NCBI GenBank assembly: GCA_947396885.1 | Contig: OX377201.1 | Coordinates: 26,761,923-26,825,922 of the forward strand | Reading direction: 5' to 3' | DNA from: Heligmosomoides polygyrus polygyrus | Taxonomy: Eukaryota > Nematoda > Chromadorea > Rhabditida > Heligmosomidae | Length of the DNA stretch: 64,000 nucleotides | In this document: positions 1 to 12,365 of the stretch, one piece after another | Position numbering within the stretch: position 1 is the first letter of the stretch | How the letters are laid out: each line of letters starts with the position of its first letter | Position numbers and translations under genes: made by a program | Notes under the pieces: model-generated | Told to the model about the DNA's origin: nothing | Database searches by the model: none | The model's input: the letters and a program-made list of their open reading frames with translations, nothing else

Positions 1-351
1 AGGAGTTCGCCACCAAATTAAGTGCTGCTTGGATGCCTTATTTATAATTCAAAACTCGGCAGCGACTGCGACCGCATAGCGGCACCCTTGCATGGAAGTA
101 GGGGAAAACCAAAAAGTCATTGCAGACTTCTTCAGTGGTCTCATTAAGTGTTAAGTGCTTTGCTTAAGATGAATACTATAGTGGAGTTGTGATATTAGGT
201 ATTAGGTTCTCTAGAGCTAGGCAGTCTTGCGTATGTTGCGCAAGGTTGTGCAATATTTCCCTGTTCGATCGATAATCTTTGTACTCGTTCCGTTGAGATC
301 CCACGTAATCGATTGTGAGCGCTGTCGACAGAGCCGTGGGGGCGCTACGAG

Positions 352-402
352 CCAACCAATCGCAGCTATGGGCGGGGCTCGGGGCGTGTTCCGTCTATAA
401 AA
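352..402 (+). promoter_or_regulatory. Promoter-like cluster: CCAAT box, GC box and TATA box
   Basis: ACCAAT (355-360), GGGCGGGGC (370-378) and CTATAAAAG (395-403) are spaced as in a classical RNA polymerase II promoter. No host gene follows that I recognise. The AT/GC shift downstream suggests it could be the U3 region of an LTR, but no second copy is in the window. Confidence 0.35.
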
Positions 403-768
403 GCCGGCTGAAATGGGTCAATCAGCATCCTTGCGGTTGTGCGTTCGCTCGTGTACTCAACCTTCTAACAACTGTCAATACCTCGGACCGATATGGATCC
501 CAAGACTTTTGGGTAAGGCTAAGGAACGGAGCGGAATCTGGGAATACGGAGAGGCAACATCCTCGCAAACCTTGTCTAAAAAAGGAAAGCTAGCGTATCT
601 TTAGTTAGCACGTCAAATTACAGAGTAAACAGCTCAGAGGTGCGCTTCCTCCTCGACCGGCACTGCAGGATGTAGAGTCCCACTGCTATTCGGGAACCAG
701 CCAGTGTGTGTGTGTGAAGTAAACGATTGTCCCTCCGGCAATGAGTGATCGGACAGAGAGTCCGGTAA

Positions 769-862
769 GGCCCCGTTTATACTTCGACACCGAGCGAGGC
801 GATCGATCAATTTGGCTTTATATGCTGTCGCATTGCTTGGCGTGTGAAGTATAAACGGGGCC
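769..862. mobile_element. Harbinger-type MITE, 94 bp
   Basis: Terminal inverted repeats start GGCCCCGTTTATACTTC, flanked by TAA on both sides (766-768 and 863-865). The 3-bp TAA duplication and GG..CC ends fit the PIF/Harbinger group. Confidence 0.8.
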
Positions 863-975
863 TAAGGGAGTCTATCCTGTCCGCGCCTGTCGACTACGGC
901 CGGAAGGGAATGTGCGCAGATAAATCTGTCGGTAACACCGACATGGGGCCAAGGCTAAGGTCCTGTATCCGCCTG

Positions 976-1131
976 CAGGTGCCGAATTCATCAACGACTT
1001 ACAGTAATTTAAAAAAGAAAATACAGCAGAAATCCCTGATAGCGTGGTGAAACATTTCGCCACGATATCAGGGATTTGGGCTGTATTTTCTCTCTTTAAA
1101 TTGCTGCAAATCGTTGATGAGTCCGCTCCAG
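976..1131. mobile_element. MITE (ATTCATCAACGAC family), copy A
   Basis: The left arm GAATTCATCAACGACTTACA is matched by an inverted right arm ending near 1131. The inner parts also pair (AAATCCCTGATAGCG with its inverse). Nearly the whole element can fold into one hairpin. Confidence 0.75.
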
Positions 1132-4090
1132 ATCTCGCTAGTATTCCACAGCCCACCAGACACAAAGAGGCCAGCAGCGACAGTGACATTATATCTTCTC
1201 ACGCATGAGAGCGCTGTTTTTCAACTGGGCTTCTGTTAGATTTGTAATGGAACGAACAACTTAGGTCTCTGAACTAAGAGAAAGTTGTGATGTATTTCTG
1301 ATTCAAGCTTTTGCGTCTTTATGGCTGGTTTCCACTGATATTGTACACACATGAATATATCGAAAATACGTGAAATGTTTGCAGCGCAAGGGAAAAGGCG
1401 ATGTCGCCGCTGATAAGATATAAACAGTAATCTGAAATGACACTGACGTAGTTTTACCCATGCTCTAGAGGTAGAGAAAGACTGTTATACTTTTTCTTGC
1501 AGACTGTCACTTCCAGAATATGTCCTTTGTGGACCGCTCTGACAAAGGTTGATTTGGTCCAGAGGTGAAATATATACTCTGCTCGTACCCAATATCATCG
1601 CAGGGCTGGACACATTATGACAGGGCGCCACTGCGCAACCGCAGTCGCTGTATGAATTCTAGATAAGACCGCTGTTCGAGGCAAGGCAACACAACATCGA
1701 TCGCTTTGCTGACGCATAATTCTGTTCGTTATGGTGGTACGAACTGTCCGTCGTAATCAGTTCATACACCCTTAAGCTACTAACTACTCAGAACCGTTGA
1801 CATCTTACATCATATCCGAAGGCAAAGAAGGTGGATTCCAGCGTCGAAGTCCTAAAGCGAACACGTGATCCCCATGATACTCGGGAAATCATAAGCTTTC
1901 ATGTGCCCAAAGGCCGGCCAAGTGGGAGGGGGAGGGTTGTAAGAGAGCCATATACGGCGTTTTCTATTGCACGAAATTAAAGTGTATGCAGTAGTGGTCT
2001 GATCCGTTCCTGTGGTGAACTGAACTAAGCCATTTCTGATGATGTAATTAGCATTCATGTGCGTTCTCACCAAGGCGGATAACCACTGAATGCAAGGCAA
2101 TCCCCCCAGGCCACACGCTCTCAAGAAAGTATTCACCTGCTGCTACCCGACGGCTTCATCCATTCGTGGCCGTCTTTGCACAGCATTCTTTCGCCACCGC
2201 AGGCGTCAATATCGAGTACAAACGTTCCACCATCTCGAAACACTGGCGGAACTTGCGTGCAGATCCTAAAAACAGGCATTTAAGCGAAGTTTGAAGGTTC
2301 ATCACACAGTAAATATGGAGGACGAAGAGTTTCGCCTCGAGCATCAAATCGAGAGAACCAACGCTGGCGTCCAAGCCCAAATGCAAGAACCACAATATAT
2401 TGCGTAGGAAAGCAAAAAGGTCAAAAATTCAAGCCATGACCAGCCAAGAGTTGAGAAAATTCAAAACAAAACACTTGCAGTTCACCAGCCCCATGCCCCA
2501 AATAATCGCAGAGTACAAAACCATCTGTTCAGTACACTCAGTTTCCCGCGAACGTGGGCGCTATCCATCTTCCACAAAGGGCAGCAGAAGTCCACTGGGG
2601 ACATAAGCCAGCGAAACTGATTGCGTATCAGCACCCAAAAACAACAACCATCCATTGCGGCCAGACAACTCAGCCAGCTGTTTAGACACAGCTGGCCGAG
2701 TTAACCCATGAGGAAGCAATTCTGGAATCCACTAAGCCGACAGTAGCCTAGCCGGAAGACGTGGAGGAACCGGAAGTGGGCACCGAGCACATACTTTGAA
2801 TTGCACAGCCTACTCTGGCGTCTCAATCGATTGCGTGGAGTAGGTGTATACCTAACCCACACTGAGATACGTCATGTCCTCGGGGGGAGGGGTTGAGGTA
2901 ATAAACAAAAAATTTGTGCAATCCTCAATTGAAGCATAGGACAGGAAGCTGAAAACTGGTCAAAACTAAGCTACAAGTGCTTCATTCAATGATCTAGCAG
3001 CCGCATGGGCTACAGCTCATCTTTATTTCCTTGGCGCAAGCTAATGCACATAACGCCTACACCGTCCACAAAGAGGGAGAGGTGTTTGAGCAGGACCATA
3101 ATTCTACATGGAACGAACAGATCCTGCAATCAAAAACGGCTACAACGCGTATATAATGGAGAAGCGCCTTGAATCTAGCAAGCCTTCTTTTCGTTAGTGA
3201 TTCACATTTTTCCAACGTAGAAAGCCACCAGAAGCGGCCCACGCCAACATTACATCAGCTACTGCCTCAGTCAATGACTCTTCTATATCCCCTAGCGCGC
3301 AGTGATGGTGGTGACGCCAACAACGCTGAATATGGGCTAACGATGAATAGTTCTGAAGCGATGGTCAATATCGGTATTGCTCGCGAAATACGATAGCAGA
3401 CGGTAGTTACGATAACACTCGGCTAGAAAACATTCGTCATATGACACACATTTCCGCTTTCATTTATTAGTTTCCCCGACTGCACAATACTTCCAGGACA
3501 ACCGTACTAGAATTGATGAAGATATCATTCCTTCGCCACATAGATGGTCGCTTGAATAAATGTCAATATCAGTATTGCTCATGAAATACAATAGCAGCGC
3601 GAGATAGTCAAAAATTGCGAGAGTCAAAAGTAAAGTGGATAATCAAAGGGACTCCTACCCTTGAACCGTTATTGAGAAGTGAGATTGAATAAACCCGCAA
3701 TCAACTCAGAAAGAAAACAGGTCAACCTTCTTAGTTCAAACTGAGCACCTAACAAATTATGTGGACACGCTATTGGAAACCACAACATCTACTTAACAAG
3801 TTCATCTTAAAGAAAATGCCTCTCTAGGTTGTTCCAAAAAACAATATTTCAAATCACAGCGGACACGTGATAAGAGTGCAAAGATAAATTTTTCGACTCA
3901 GAATGAGCACCTCAGAAAACATGCCTAGACAAGGCGTTCCAAAAATAGTTACACCTTTTAATAAGCCACAATTTTTTTATTCATTTAGCTACAGAAATGC
4001 TTCCAGGGATCTTTTAGAGAGGCAGAAAATCGGTTTTTTTCCGGTGTTTCACGCGCGAAGAGTTGGCGCCATGCAGTCAACCATGTTCAC
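1132..4090. other. No recognised gene; decayed repeat DNA
   Basis: Short open frames only. A 30-codon frame at about 2314 (MEDEEFRLEHQIERTNAGVQ) and the following 230 bases have a gag-like, charged composition, but they contain stops and no domain can be named. Confidence 0.4.
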
Positions 4091-4094
4091 TGCT

Positions 4095-4870
4095 GATCTG
4101 ATAAAGGTTGTTTGTGGGCTTGTGTATATTTATATACCATTTTCATGTCAAACTGGACGCTCTTGCTTCTGAAACGTTGAACGTTGTGCTTCTGAAATGA
4201 AAGTCAAAGTTTTCCAAATCGAAACGAGCTTCTCACAGATTAAAACTAAAGGCTTTCCAAGATGGTTAGAATAATTTTTTGTTCAGGAAGAATTTGGTTA
4301 ACCTTGAATTTTTTTTGGTTCAATTCCCGGATTCCCGGAATTCCCGGAAGCACAACAAGGCAGCAGTCATTTAGTACATAAAAACGAGATCGTACACGCA
4401 TTCGAAAAGCTCGTCGCGATCTTTATTTGACTGATAGTGTAAATGTTGCTTGCGCGAAGCATCAAAGTGAAGATATGTGTGTTCTTTACACTGTATTTGT
4501 TGCATACCTCTACAGATGTGGAACTCCACGCGAACAGAAATTTTGCTATAAATCGGATAAAAATCACGGCGCTTGGAAGAGGGCATGGCGCAATCTTTTA
4601 TTTTGGCACTAAAAACGGCTGCCTTTCGGGACTTTAAAACAGGCTTTGAACCACTATGTTTCCTAGAAAATGGGAATTTATCAAATTTGAACCAATGTAT
4701 TCACTTATTGAGCAAATGAATTAAAACTTCAATTTTACTTAAACAAAAAATTATTCTAACCTTCTTGGAGTCTCCTCTTTAATGTGGAAGGAGCTCGTTT
4801 TGATTTGGAAGAAATTCAGTTTGATTTCAAAAGCGTCAGGCTTATTTAGAAGAGTATCCAAGGTGACGTG
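4095..4870. repeat. AT-rich inverted-repeat element (family D)
   Basis: The left arm (about 4110-4345) includes GGTTAGAATAATTTTTTGTT. The inverted right arm (about 4690-4870) includes AACAAAAAATTATTCTAACC. Related arms occur at 18620-18850 and 52190-52600. It is probably a non-autonomous DNA transposon. Confidence 0.6.
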
Positions 4871-5029
4871 GAAACGGTATATCTATGGCTTAGCAGAAAA
4901 TAGCAAAAAACGCAGTTTCAATCTTCATAAACAGCGCTCACCCTGCCAGTTGAACGAACATTTCAATGTAATGGATGAATGACCACTCTCTCACTATGAC
5001 AGACCGGAAAACCTCCCTATTCCACATTT

Positions 5030-5275
5030 TGAAGGATATACCACGCACTCTACTTTTGCGGAATATCGTGGGGTAACTGGTGTACTTTGCTTAGCAATGA
5101 ACTGCGCAGGCCAGCAAGTGACCTAAATTGTGTTTTACTCAGACGTTTTACTCCGTCGAATCGGTACAAATTTACCGACCAGGAAGGGGTGGACGGCTTG
5201 CCAAGCCCAAGCGAAGAACCTTAAACCGACGTGTACAGCCAGCGCGTCCTCTCACCGCACTACCTCAAACTTGGG
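5030..5275 (-). repeat. SINE family A, diverged
   Basis: In reverse order: CCACGCACTCTACTTTTGCG, then the ACCGACCAGGAAGGGGTGGA middle, then the CCGCACTACC head remnant. Confidence 0.6.
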
Positions 5276-5477
5276 TAATTAAACCTCACTTAACTAGAAA
5301 CACTGATCTCCAGCTAAAAGACAACACATTTATGACCCGTTCAAATACTGTAATCAATTTCTGGAAATCTAACGCATGAAATTTTGAAGACAGTTTTTAA
5401 ACCAAAGAATTTGCACATACACCTTCAATTTGTGGAAATGATGCGCCTGTTCTCCAAGCATACTTTTCATCCCTTCA

Positions 5478-5625
5478 AGGTCGGTGAGCTGGGGTAAGAC
5501 TTCTTTGGGTAACATAACACATCCACTTTTCTAATAGCTGATCGCCGTAATTCATTGCACAAGCCAAACACGCATTCGAATCGCCCGCGATATCCCGTAG
5601 AAGTAGAATGTGTGATCCCACGCAG
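5478..5625 (+). repeat. SINE family A, 3' half
   Basis: It keeps CATTCGAATCGCCCGCGATA and CCCGTAGAAGTAGAATGTGT. The tRNA-like head is missing. Confidence 0.6.
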
Positions 5626-7570
5626 AAACTGATTACTGCCACTTCTTATTCTAACCCAGCTCTGAAGTTCCGGAATAAAAGATTATCGTTCTCTCGTGAT
5701 GTGTGTACTGAAGACAAAGTGGTGGAACCAATGATCACATCGAAGCGCGAAAAGATGACTGACAGACAAAAGGAATACGAAACAATCCCGAGGTGTACGA
5801 GGAGGACCTGAAGAAAAGTGGAGCGATGTCTGCATTACAAGGGACCGCTATGCTGGGTTCGAATCGAACATAACGTATGCGTCAGCGCGTTCGAAAACCA
5901 GGAGCCAGCTGAATGGCAGCACACGGAAACAAATGGCTCCTTTTGAAAATGGACCATGAAGGTTCAGAACAGGTAACTCTAAGAAGGGACGTTCTTTGGG
6001 TCGGTCGAGGAACAGAACTATCCCCTGACCAATCAATCAAAGCCTACGTCAACGAACAAAAGAAGAGCAGTGCAATTTTCCGAGCAACGATCCCATCTCC
6101 ACAGCCGACGACGGCTACCCATTCCACCTCCTGTCGTCACATCACATGACAGCCTCAACTGTGTGTTCAACAACTGTTGCTGTTTTTCAGAGGCTACACC
6201 AGGGACATTCCACATCATTTCAAGAATGACGACGAGCGAATCAAAACAAGACCACTATCCAGAAGACCTGACTGCAGGCGACAAAACACGTAGGTTGACC
6301 CGCCACTGACAGGATAAACCCGACGAATTCGTGAGGGATATCATTCGAGTGCATCTTTGCTCTCATCGGAACGAAGGAGGAATTCCTCACGCATTCAGTG
6401 ACGACAACAGGGCGAAAAGCCCGTCCGAGCCCAAGCAGTGATGAAGCGATCGATTAGCGCTCGCAGATGAGACCAGGGCTCCCGGCGGCTGGCTCAGGCT
6501 CCTCGCCGGCACACCCTAAGCGCCAGCTAGAAACCACGGGAATGTCGACAAGCTCGCACCAGCTGACACGATGCGGTGCTGGTCATGGACCAAGAAGCCT
6601 GACGGACTTCCCAGCGGTTTTTTGCGAAGAAGCAGAATATAAGACACCTAGCCGTCAACAAAATTCGTTAAAATACATCAACAGCGTGAGCATGTAGTTG
6701 AGTAGAGCCTTTAGAGAGGAAGCGATGGAGCATGTCGTTGCAGCCGGCAGGGATAAGGATCTGCGTCAATAGATAACTTCCTACTTCTACGGGACATCAG
6801 GGAGGCATAGGCATGTTATACACTATCAGGCCTACACACTGGACTTGTTATACAGGTTATAAGCTGCTAGATGGATGTTTAGTTGCAACAAAAAACTCCT
6901 ATGCCAGGCGCGGGACTCGAACTCGCACCCTTTGCTTTCGTAGGATGTGCGAGGGTTACACTACCGTAGCCTTTTGGTCGTATGTAACATTCACAATACA
7001 CTCGTCGTCTGTCAGCATTCACTCAAGAGAGCATATGGACGAGTTCGAGCTCCGTCAGGAAAGGATGTTTCATTCCTCCAAGTCACACAACGTCGTTACT
7101 TCATCAACCCCAAAAGGAAGGAAGAACTGGTTTCCTTCTGCGGGGAACAAACCAGAGACCAATTTGCGGTACACGTATAAAGCGCCATACCCAACAGTTG
7201 AATTGAACATTGGCTACAAAAGATGTTTAAAAACACGCATGGAATAACTACACGATTCTACATATGTGAAATATTAAGGTAAGGAGTAAAAAATTTTAAC
7301 GCCAAGCTTTCCTGGACCTTTAATATAAGCAGCAGTTCCGATTGCCCAGGACTGTAGGTGAAATTTGGAAGCAACTTTTTCACTTTCGTTCCGAAAGAAG
7401 TAAAATAAAGCAGATTCTTAGTGTTCGGTTGTATACGCGTGAGAAGCTCATCGATCCACACGTGGAATTCCCATGCCTTGCTCTCAATCGTGGAAATTAT
7501 TCATTGCGCACTGACTAAAGGTCAAAGTACAGCACATGGAGATTTGCGTATAATGCGCTTCAAACCTGGA
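5626..7570. other. No recognised gene
   Basis: Several overlapping open frames of 60-144 codons occur, with no domain I can name. A tRNA-like SINE family B copy lies at 6893-6975. A frame of 144 codons at 6813-7247 overlaps that SINE and is not supported as a gene. Confidence 0.4.
6893..6975 (-). repeat. tRNA-like SINE family B copy
   Basis: On the minus strand the sequence carries GTGTAACCC, then GGGTGCGAGTTCGAGTCCCG (box B-like). It resembles the copies at 18006-18090 and 18860-19030. Confidence 0.5.
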
Positions 7571-7572
7571 AC

Positions 7573-7755
7573 AGGTGGCGCAGTCAGGAAAGGCACCAAC
7601 CCTTATATGCACCCTGATTCAAGGTACCAAAGATTGGAAAGCTCGCACAGCCAACCAAGCCTTGCAATAGGTCAAATCCGCACACAAATTCACGACATTC
7701 GGTAGAAGTAAAACGCGTTGCGCATTCCCATGGGGTTAAACTAAGCAGGGTTTTA
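7573..7755 (+). repeat. SINE family A copy
   Basis: Head GGTGGCGCAGTCAGGAAAGG, then GCCAACCAAGCCTTGCAATA, then the ACGACATTCGGTAGAAGTAA region. Confidence 0.65.
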
Positions 7756-9071
7756 TTCATTAACATATTATTTCAGGATTAAGTACACTACGGTCGTAAG
7801 CTACGCCCTTTGCTCAGCTCATTGGACTACAACATAGCATCCACTTCCTTCATCGATCTCCAAACTCGGAATAAACTAGTACTATGCATCAAAATCCACC
7901 AAAAGACACTATGTATGACAACAGTAGTCACCGGCACTTGAATACAAGGCAAGTCGGTGCCACATCGGTGAAGAACAACCCCCAAACAGATGCTCCTCGG
8001 CGTCACATGACTCCGCGAGTAGACTAGATCATCTATTGCCGCTATCAGCGCGGCGCACCGTAATAGCCCTGTTTACCCGGTGACGAATACAGCTGGAACT
8101 GATCGCAGATCGCTGCGGTGCACTGGACTCAGTCGACGTGGGCGAATTGCTAGCCCACTGCACCATCGGCATTTTAAAAGTCATATTTCACCTCCAAAGT
8201 AACATATAGTTAGCACGTCTCACTGTAGATACGCCGCCTATTTTAAGGCCATTTAACAGCATTAAAATGGAATAGCTAGTGAGAATCTTCCGCCCCCTTT
8301 GAACAGTAAACATCTGATAACGAATACATCGAATACGGTGGCCGAAGTAACACCAGCGGTTATCACACACTAACATAGGGCAAAAGTAAAGCTCATTGAA
8401 TACGCCAAATTGGCATTTAAGTTGTCTCTACGATATCCCATAGAAGACTAAAGAGCGTTGAAGCCTGCGAAGGGGTTGACAAGCGGCGTCCTTCATCTTT
8501 TATTCTTATTCTTCATCGTGTAGTTCTTTTCAATGCCTGAGTTGACCTATACAAGACCTTGTGATGGTCGAAAAGAAAGTCGCGAAACTCTTTCGGCATT
8601 CCCGCGCGAGTCCAACGCAAAAGCGAGAACAATGACGTCGCGAGGCAATTTCTGGTCGCCATCGCTCCGCGCGGTGACGTAATTGCTTCTATACACCGTC
8701 TGTGCGCAACGAGACAGGTATGACACAATGTAGTCAACTACGTCATTTTGGGCACACCAAAAGGCAAGTGCTCTGCAAACCGTTCTCAGAAGTTCAAAAT
8801 ATACGGTGAAATTGAGTGCTCTTAAGAAGCTCGACAGATTTCACCAGAAAACAGCGTAAAAAGTGATATAACCTACGAACCGTGCACTGAATAACTATGA
8901 TTTTCAAAAAATTTCAAGTGTTTAAATGTAATCGCTGTTATGAAATCAGACTAGATCCGCTTTGAAAATCAAATTATCGTTTCGTTGAGAGAACTGCAGA
9001 ATAGTGAATGAGCTCAAAATCTACCACGTGGACAAGCAATAGGGCTCAAATTCTCATAACTATCACATATC
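7756..9071. other. No recognised gene; contains a SINE 3' fragment
   Basis: Nothing coding can be supported. The 8388-8505 segment is a diverged SINE family A 3' half (ACGATATCCCATAGAAGACT, then AAGCGGCGTCCTTCATC). Confidence 0.4.
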
Positions 9072-9368
9072 GGGGCACCTGTAGCGCAGTCGGAGGGGGT
9101 GCCGGCTGTCGTGTGTACCCGATACCAGGTTCGTGGTTGATTTCCCGCCCAGGCTAACAAGCCTTCCAACCCTCCGGAGTCGGTGAATTGGTACCAGACT
9201 GTCTGGATTTAAAAATAGGGGAAAGGATAAAGCGCTGACTTGGCTGGCCTCCGCAAGTCGTTGTATAGGTCAAATACGTATTCAAATCGCTTCTACGACA
9301 TCCCGTAGAAACAGAATGCGTGACGCATCCCAAAAGGGATTGATTAACGCCATCATTTAACCATCATC
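9072..9368 (+). repeat. SINE family A, full-length copy
   Basis: Box A TAGCGCAGTCGG is intact and box B is degenerate (GTGGTTGATTTCCC). The body ends CATCCCAAAAGGGATTGATT. A small insertion (GGATTTAAAAATAGG) lies near 9204. Confidence 0.85.
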
Positions 9369-10918
9369 ACGTTTCGAGAGCTCTTTAGATGGAGACTGTC
9401 TGGAGAACTGTTGACCACCCTTTTTTCGCTTTTGGTCGTCGAATCGTCAACAAAACAACGTTAGCAAAGATATCGTAGTTAACAAATGATAGAAGACGAA
9501 GGTCGTGATCACGTAGTACTGAAAGAGTTGGTTGTCCGAAACCAAGAACCTCGATTTAGATCGCTAGGCGATGCACACGACTCCGCGTGTGTCCTCATTG
9601 ATCATGCAAGAAAAATGGACCTTGTTTCTAAAACATGACTGGCTAAATGACGCAAGAGAACCGTCCCAAAATGAAGTTAAACGGGTCCCGTTTACCAGAA
9701 AATATAAGTAATGATATAGGTATTCCAATACGCTATAAAACTTCTTCTAAAACAGAAAGAACAGACGAATCAGATGCGCCATAAAAACATTAGGGATCAG
9801 ATGTGTTATAAAGCATTATATCATAGAATTGATCAATCGCAGATCTGCGATCACGGCCGGTGACGAATCGCTTCGTACATGAGAAAGCGTACGCCTGAAC
9901 AGGTTCGCGACGACACACAAAAGGCTCCGCGTTACCGCCGCGATGTCGCTCCTCCCTTTCTATGTCAGTCAGATCGATTGCGAGGCGCACTCGGATAGTT
10001 CGGCAATTTTCGTTTTCATACGGCTTTGAGAGACTTCCCCAGCGATAACCATTACAGCATCCAGTGTTGAGCGCGCTGTGTCGGGGTTCAGAGGGATTTT
10101 TAGCAGCTTCAGCTGGTTCAGTCACAAGCTCCGTTCACGAAAAGAGATAGCTTGCTGATGATGTCTAGAAAACTAGGATAGGACCCTTGATAAAGAAAAC
10201 GGGACATGAAGTCCACCGTTCCAGGAGCGAACACTACTAGAGGCAAGTCCTCGTTGTTAAGCACCAATTACACAACGATTATAACGATTAAAGTGCCACT
10301 AAAACTGCTCGTACTGCATGCTGCATAAAACCTGAACAGCTTTCGGAAAACCGATCAACCAGAGGGATCACCGCGGAAAGCCATAACTCCCTCACAGCGA
10401 CCACTTTTTATCCAGCCATAAGGCCGAATTGCAGTCATCCGCGCAGGTTTCCGCTCCAGCTGGACCAGGAGGCTAGGTAAATAGGTTGCTGGGAGAGGAC
10501 AGGATCCTCTTTTGGATCCAAAGTGGTCTCCATTGACCATAACAAATGGGTGTGCTTTCAAGAACCACAACAATTGCGAGATGGCAGAGTGGTGAAAGGG
10601 GACCGTGGAGAGGAGCACGCAGGATAATGGGAGGCCGGCTCGTTCTAATCCGTAGGGACTGCGTTTGTATACGGCGACTCAACCATATTTGTACAGTCGG
10701 ACGCGCCAAATCCATTCGTTGGAACCAAGCATTAAATAAATTCGAATTATGCGATAGGGATAGAATGGATGGGTGAAGGTCGATGTCAGTCGACCATTGT
10801 ATTGACTGCGGATGTCCCGTGTATTCTATTAGTTCTACGGTATGGCAAAATCCAGCCGACAGAACTTGAGCTACACAACTACCTTTTCTGGGCAAGTAAA
10901 TGTGTTAACCCTCCCAGA
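9369..10918. other. No recognised gene
   Basis: Overlapping frames of 87-140 codons occur on the minus strand (for example 9790-10125 and 10473-10895). None shows a recognisable domain, an expected splice structure or a family signature. Confidence 0.35.
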
Positions 10919-11029
10919 GGCGTCTGATACCAAGCACTCAGCTCCAGGTGGATGGAAGGCTTAGTTGTTCTGGGCACAGACCAAAATTACCATCAATTTA
11001 TGCCAGATAAGGCTCATTGGATGCGTGTA

Positions 11030-11314
11030 GCGCAGTCGGAGGAGGCGCCGACTGTTGCCTGCACCCGATACCAGGTTCCTGGTTCGGATTTCCCGCCCAG
11101 GCCAACCAAGCCTTCCATCCCTCCGGGGTCGGTGAATTGGAACCACACTTGTCCGGGAAGGATAAAGTGCTGACTTGTTAATCAGCTGGCCGCCGCAAGT
11201 CATTGTATGGCCAAATACGCATTCAAATCGCCTCCACGACATCCCGTAGAAGTAGAATGCGTGGCGCATCCCAAAAGGGATTGAGTAACGCCGCCCTTTA
11301 TCCTTTATCCTTTA
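11030..11314 (+). repeat. SINE family A, best full-length copy
   Basis: Box A TAGCGCAGTCGG (11038-11049) matches the tRNA promoter consensus. Box B is GGTTCGGATTTCC (11091-11103). The body ends in a (CCTTTAT)n-type tail (about 11295-11314). RNA polymerase III transcription and LINE-driven retrotransposition are inferred from the family type. A 57-bp reverse fragment lies just upstream (10919-10975). Confidence 0.9.
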
Positions 11315-12056
11315 AGGCTCCTTACCGACTGTGGCACCTGCACCATAAAATAAACTATCTATATCACGTTTTGTTCCGACCCTCACGTTGTTCAAGTCAT
11401 AAGATGGGGACGCTTGGTGTGAATCATTCTCTTCTACAGCGCATAACGCAGTCTACTTTTATAGGAAATGGAAACACCCGGGAACTGCATTTCGCCTTTG
11501 CAGTGTACCTTGTCTGATACGTGGGCAACTACTTCTAAATGCTGCTACAGTAATGCCTGGAAAAGGTTACCGTTCCCTGTTCGACTAAAAACCCACCAGC
11601 TATTTTTATTGCTTCTACGAGATGTGATAGAAACACTTTAAACTCACTTTTGGCCCGTAAAATGCGATATGTCGGGTCCAGGTTCAGATGGTATGTTAAT
11701 CATTGATTTCTCATTCCCCCTTATGCCTGGTCTAATGGTAAAACCAATAGCAAAGCGGAAATAGTAAGCTGAAGCTGGAAATAGTAGGCCAACTGGCCGC
11801 AAGCCAAACGTGAAGCTGAAACTTGACGACAGCGAAGTCAAACTTTTGCTGACTGTACTTCCAGAAAGTCATTTCAACAATTTCTAATTTCGAGACGAAA
11901 ACCTGCGAAGGAACACAGTGGTTCTACCTAACTCTCCCTTATTCATAAGAGCACGCGTGACCCTCGTACCAATTTTTGCGGCCAATTTTCGCCCCTGTCA
12001 ACACATTCCCTCGTGGTGATAATGCGTTATTACCTCCAGAATAAGACCTCAGAGAG
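11315..12056. other. No recognised gene
   Basis: Only short frames occur. I see no conserved motif. Confidence 0.4.
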
Positions 12057-12365
12057 CGTAGTAGCGCAGTTTGAGGATGCGCCTACCTCGAGGTTCTTAG
12101 CTCAGTTCGAGCCCACTGGCCGAATTCATCAACGACTTACAGCAATTTAACAGAGAAAATACAGCCGAAACCCCTGATAGCGCGGCTTATCAAGCGAATA
12201 CCGTGAAACATTTCGCCACGGTATTAGGGATTTCGGCTGTATTTTCTCTCCTAAATTGTTGTAAGTTGTTGATGAATCCGGCCCCAGGCCTACCGAGGGT
12301 TCCACCTCTCCAAATCGATTTGTCGATGGTTTCCAGACTTGTCTGGGAAGTTGTGCTTCACAGAA
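12057..12365 (+). repeat. SINE family A split by a MITE
   Basis: The head TAGCGCAGTTTGAGGATGCG reaches box B (AGTTCGAGCCC) by 12114. After the MITE (12116-12287) the SINE resumes with CAGGCCTACCGAGGGTTCCA and CCAGACTTGTCTGGGAAG. Confidence 0.8.
12116..12287. mobile_element. MITE (ATTCATCAACGAC family), copy B, inside a SINE
   Basis: Inverted ends are GGCCGAATTCATCAACGACT and its inverse at GATGAATCCGGCC. The centre holds a hairpin built on AATACCGTG and CACGGTATT. Confidence 0.8.

Noticed and set aside
10473..10895. 140-codon minus-strand frame as a gene
   Set aside because: No domain, splice context or composition supports it, and overlapping frames on the other strand are similar in quality.
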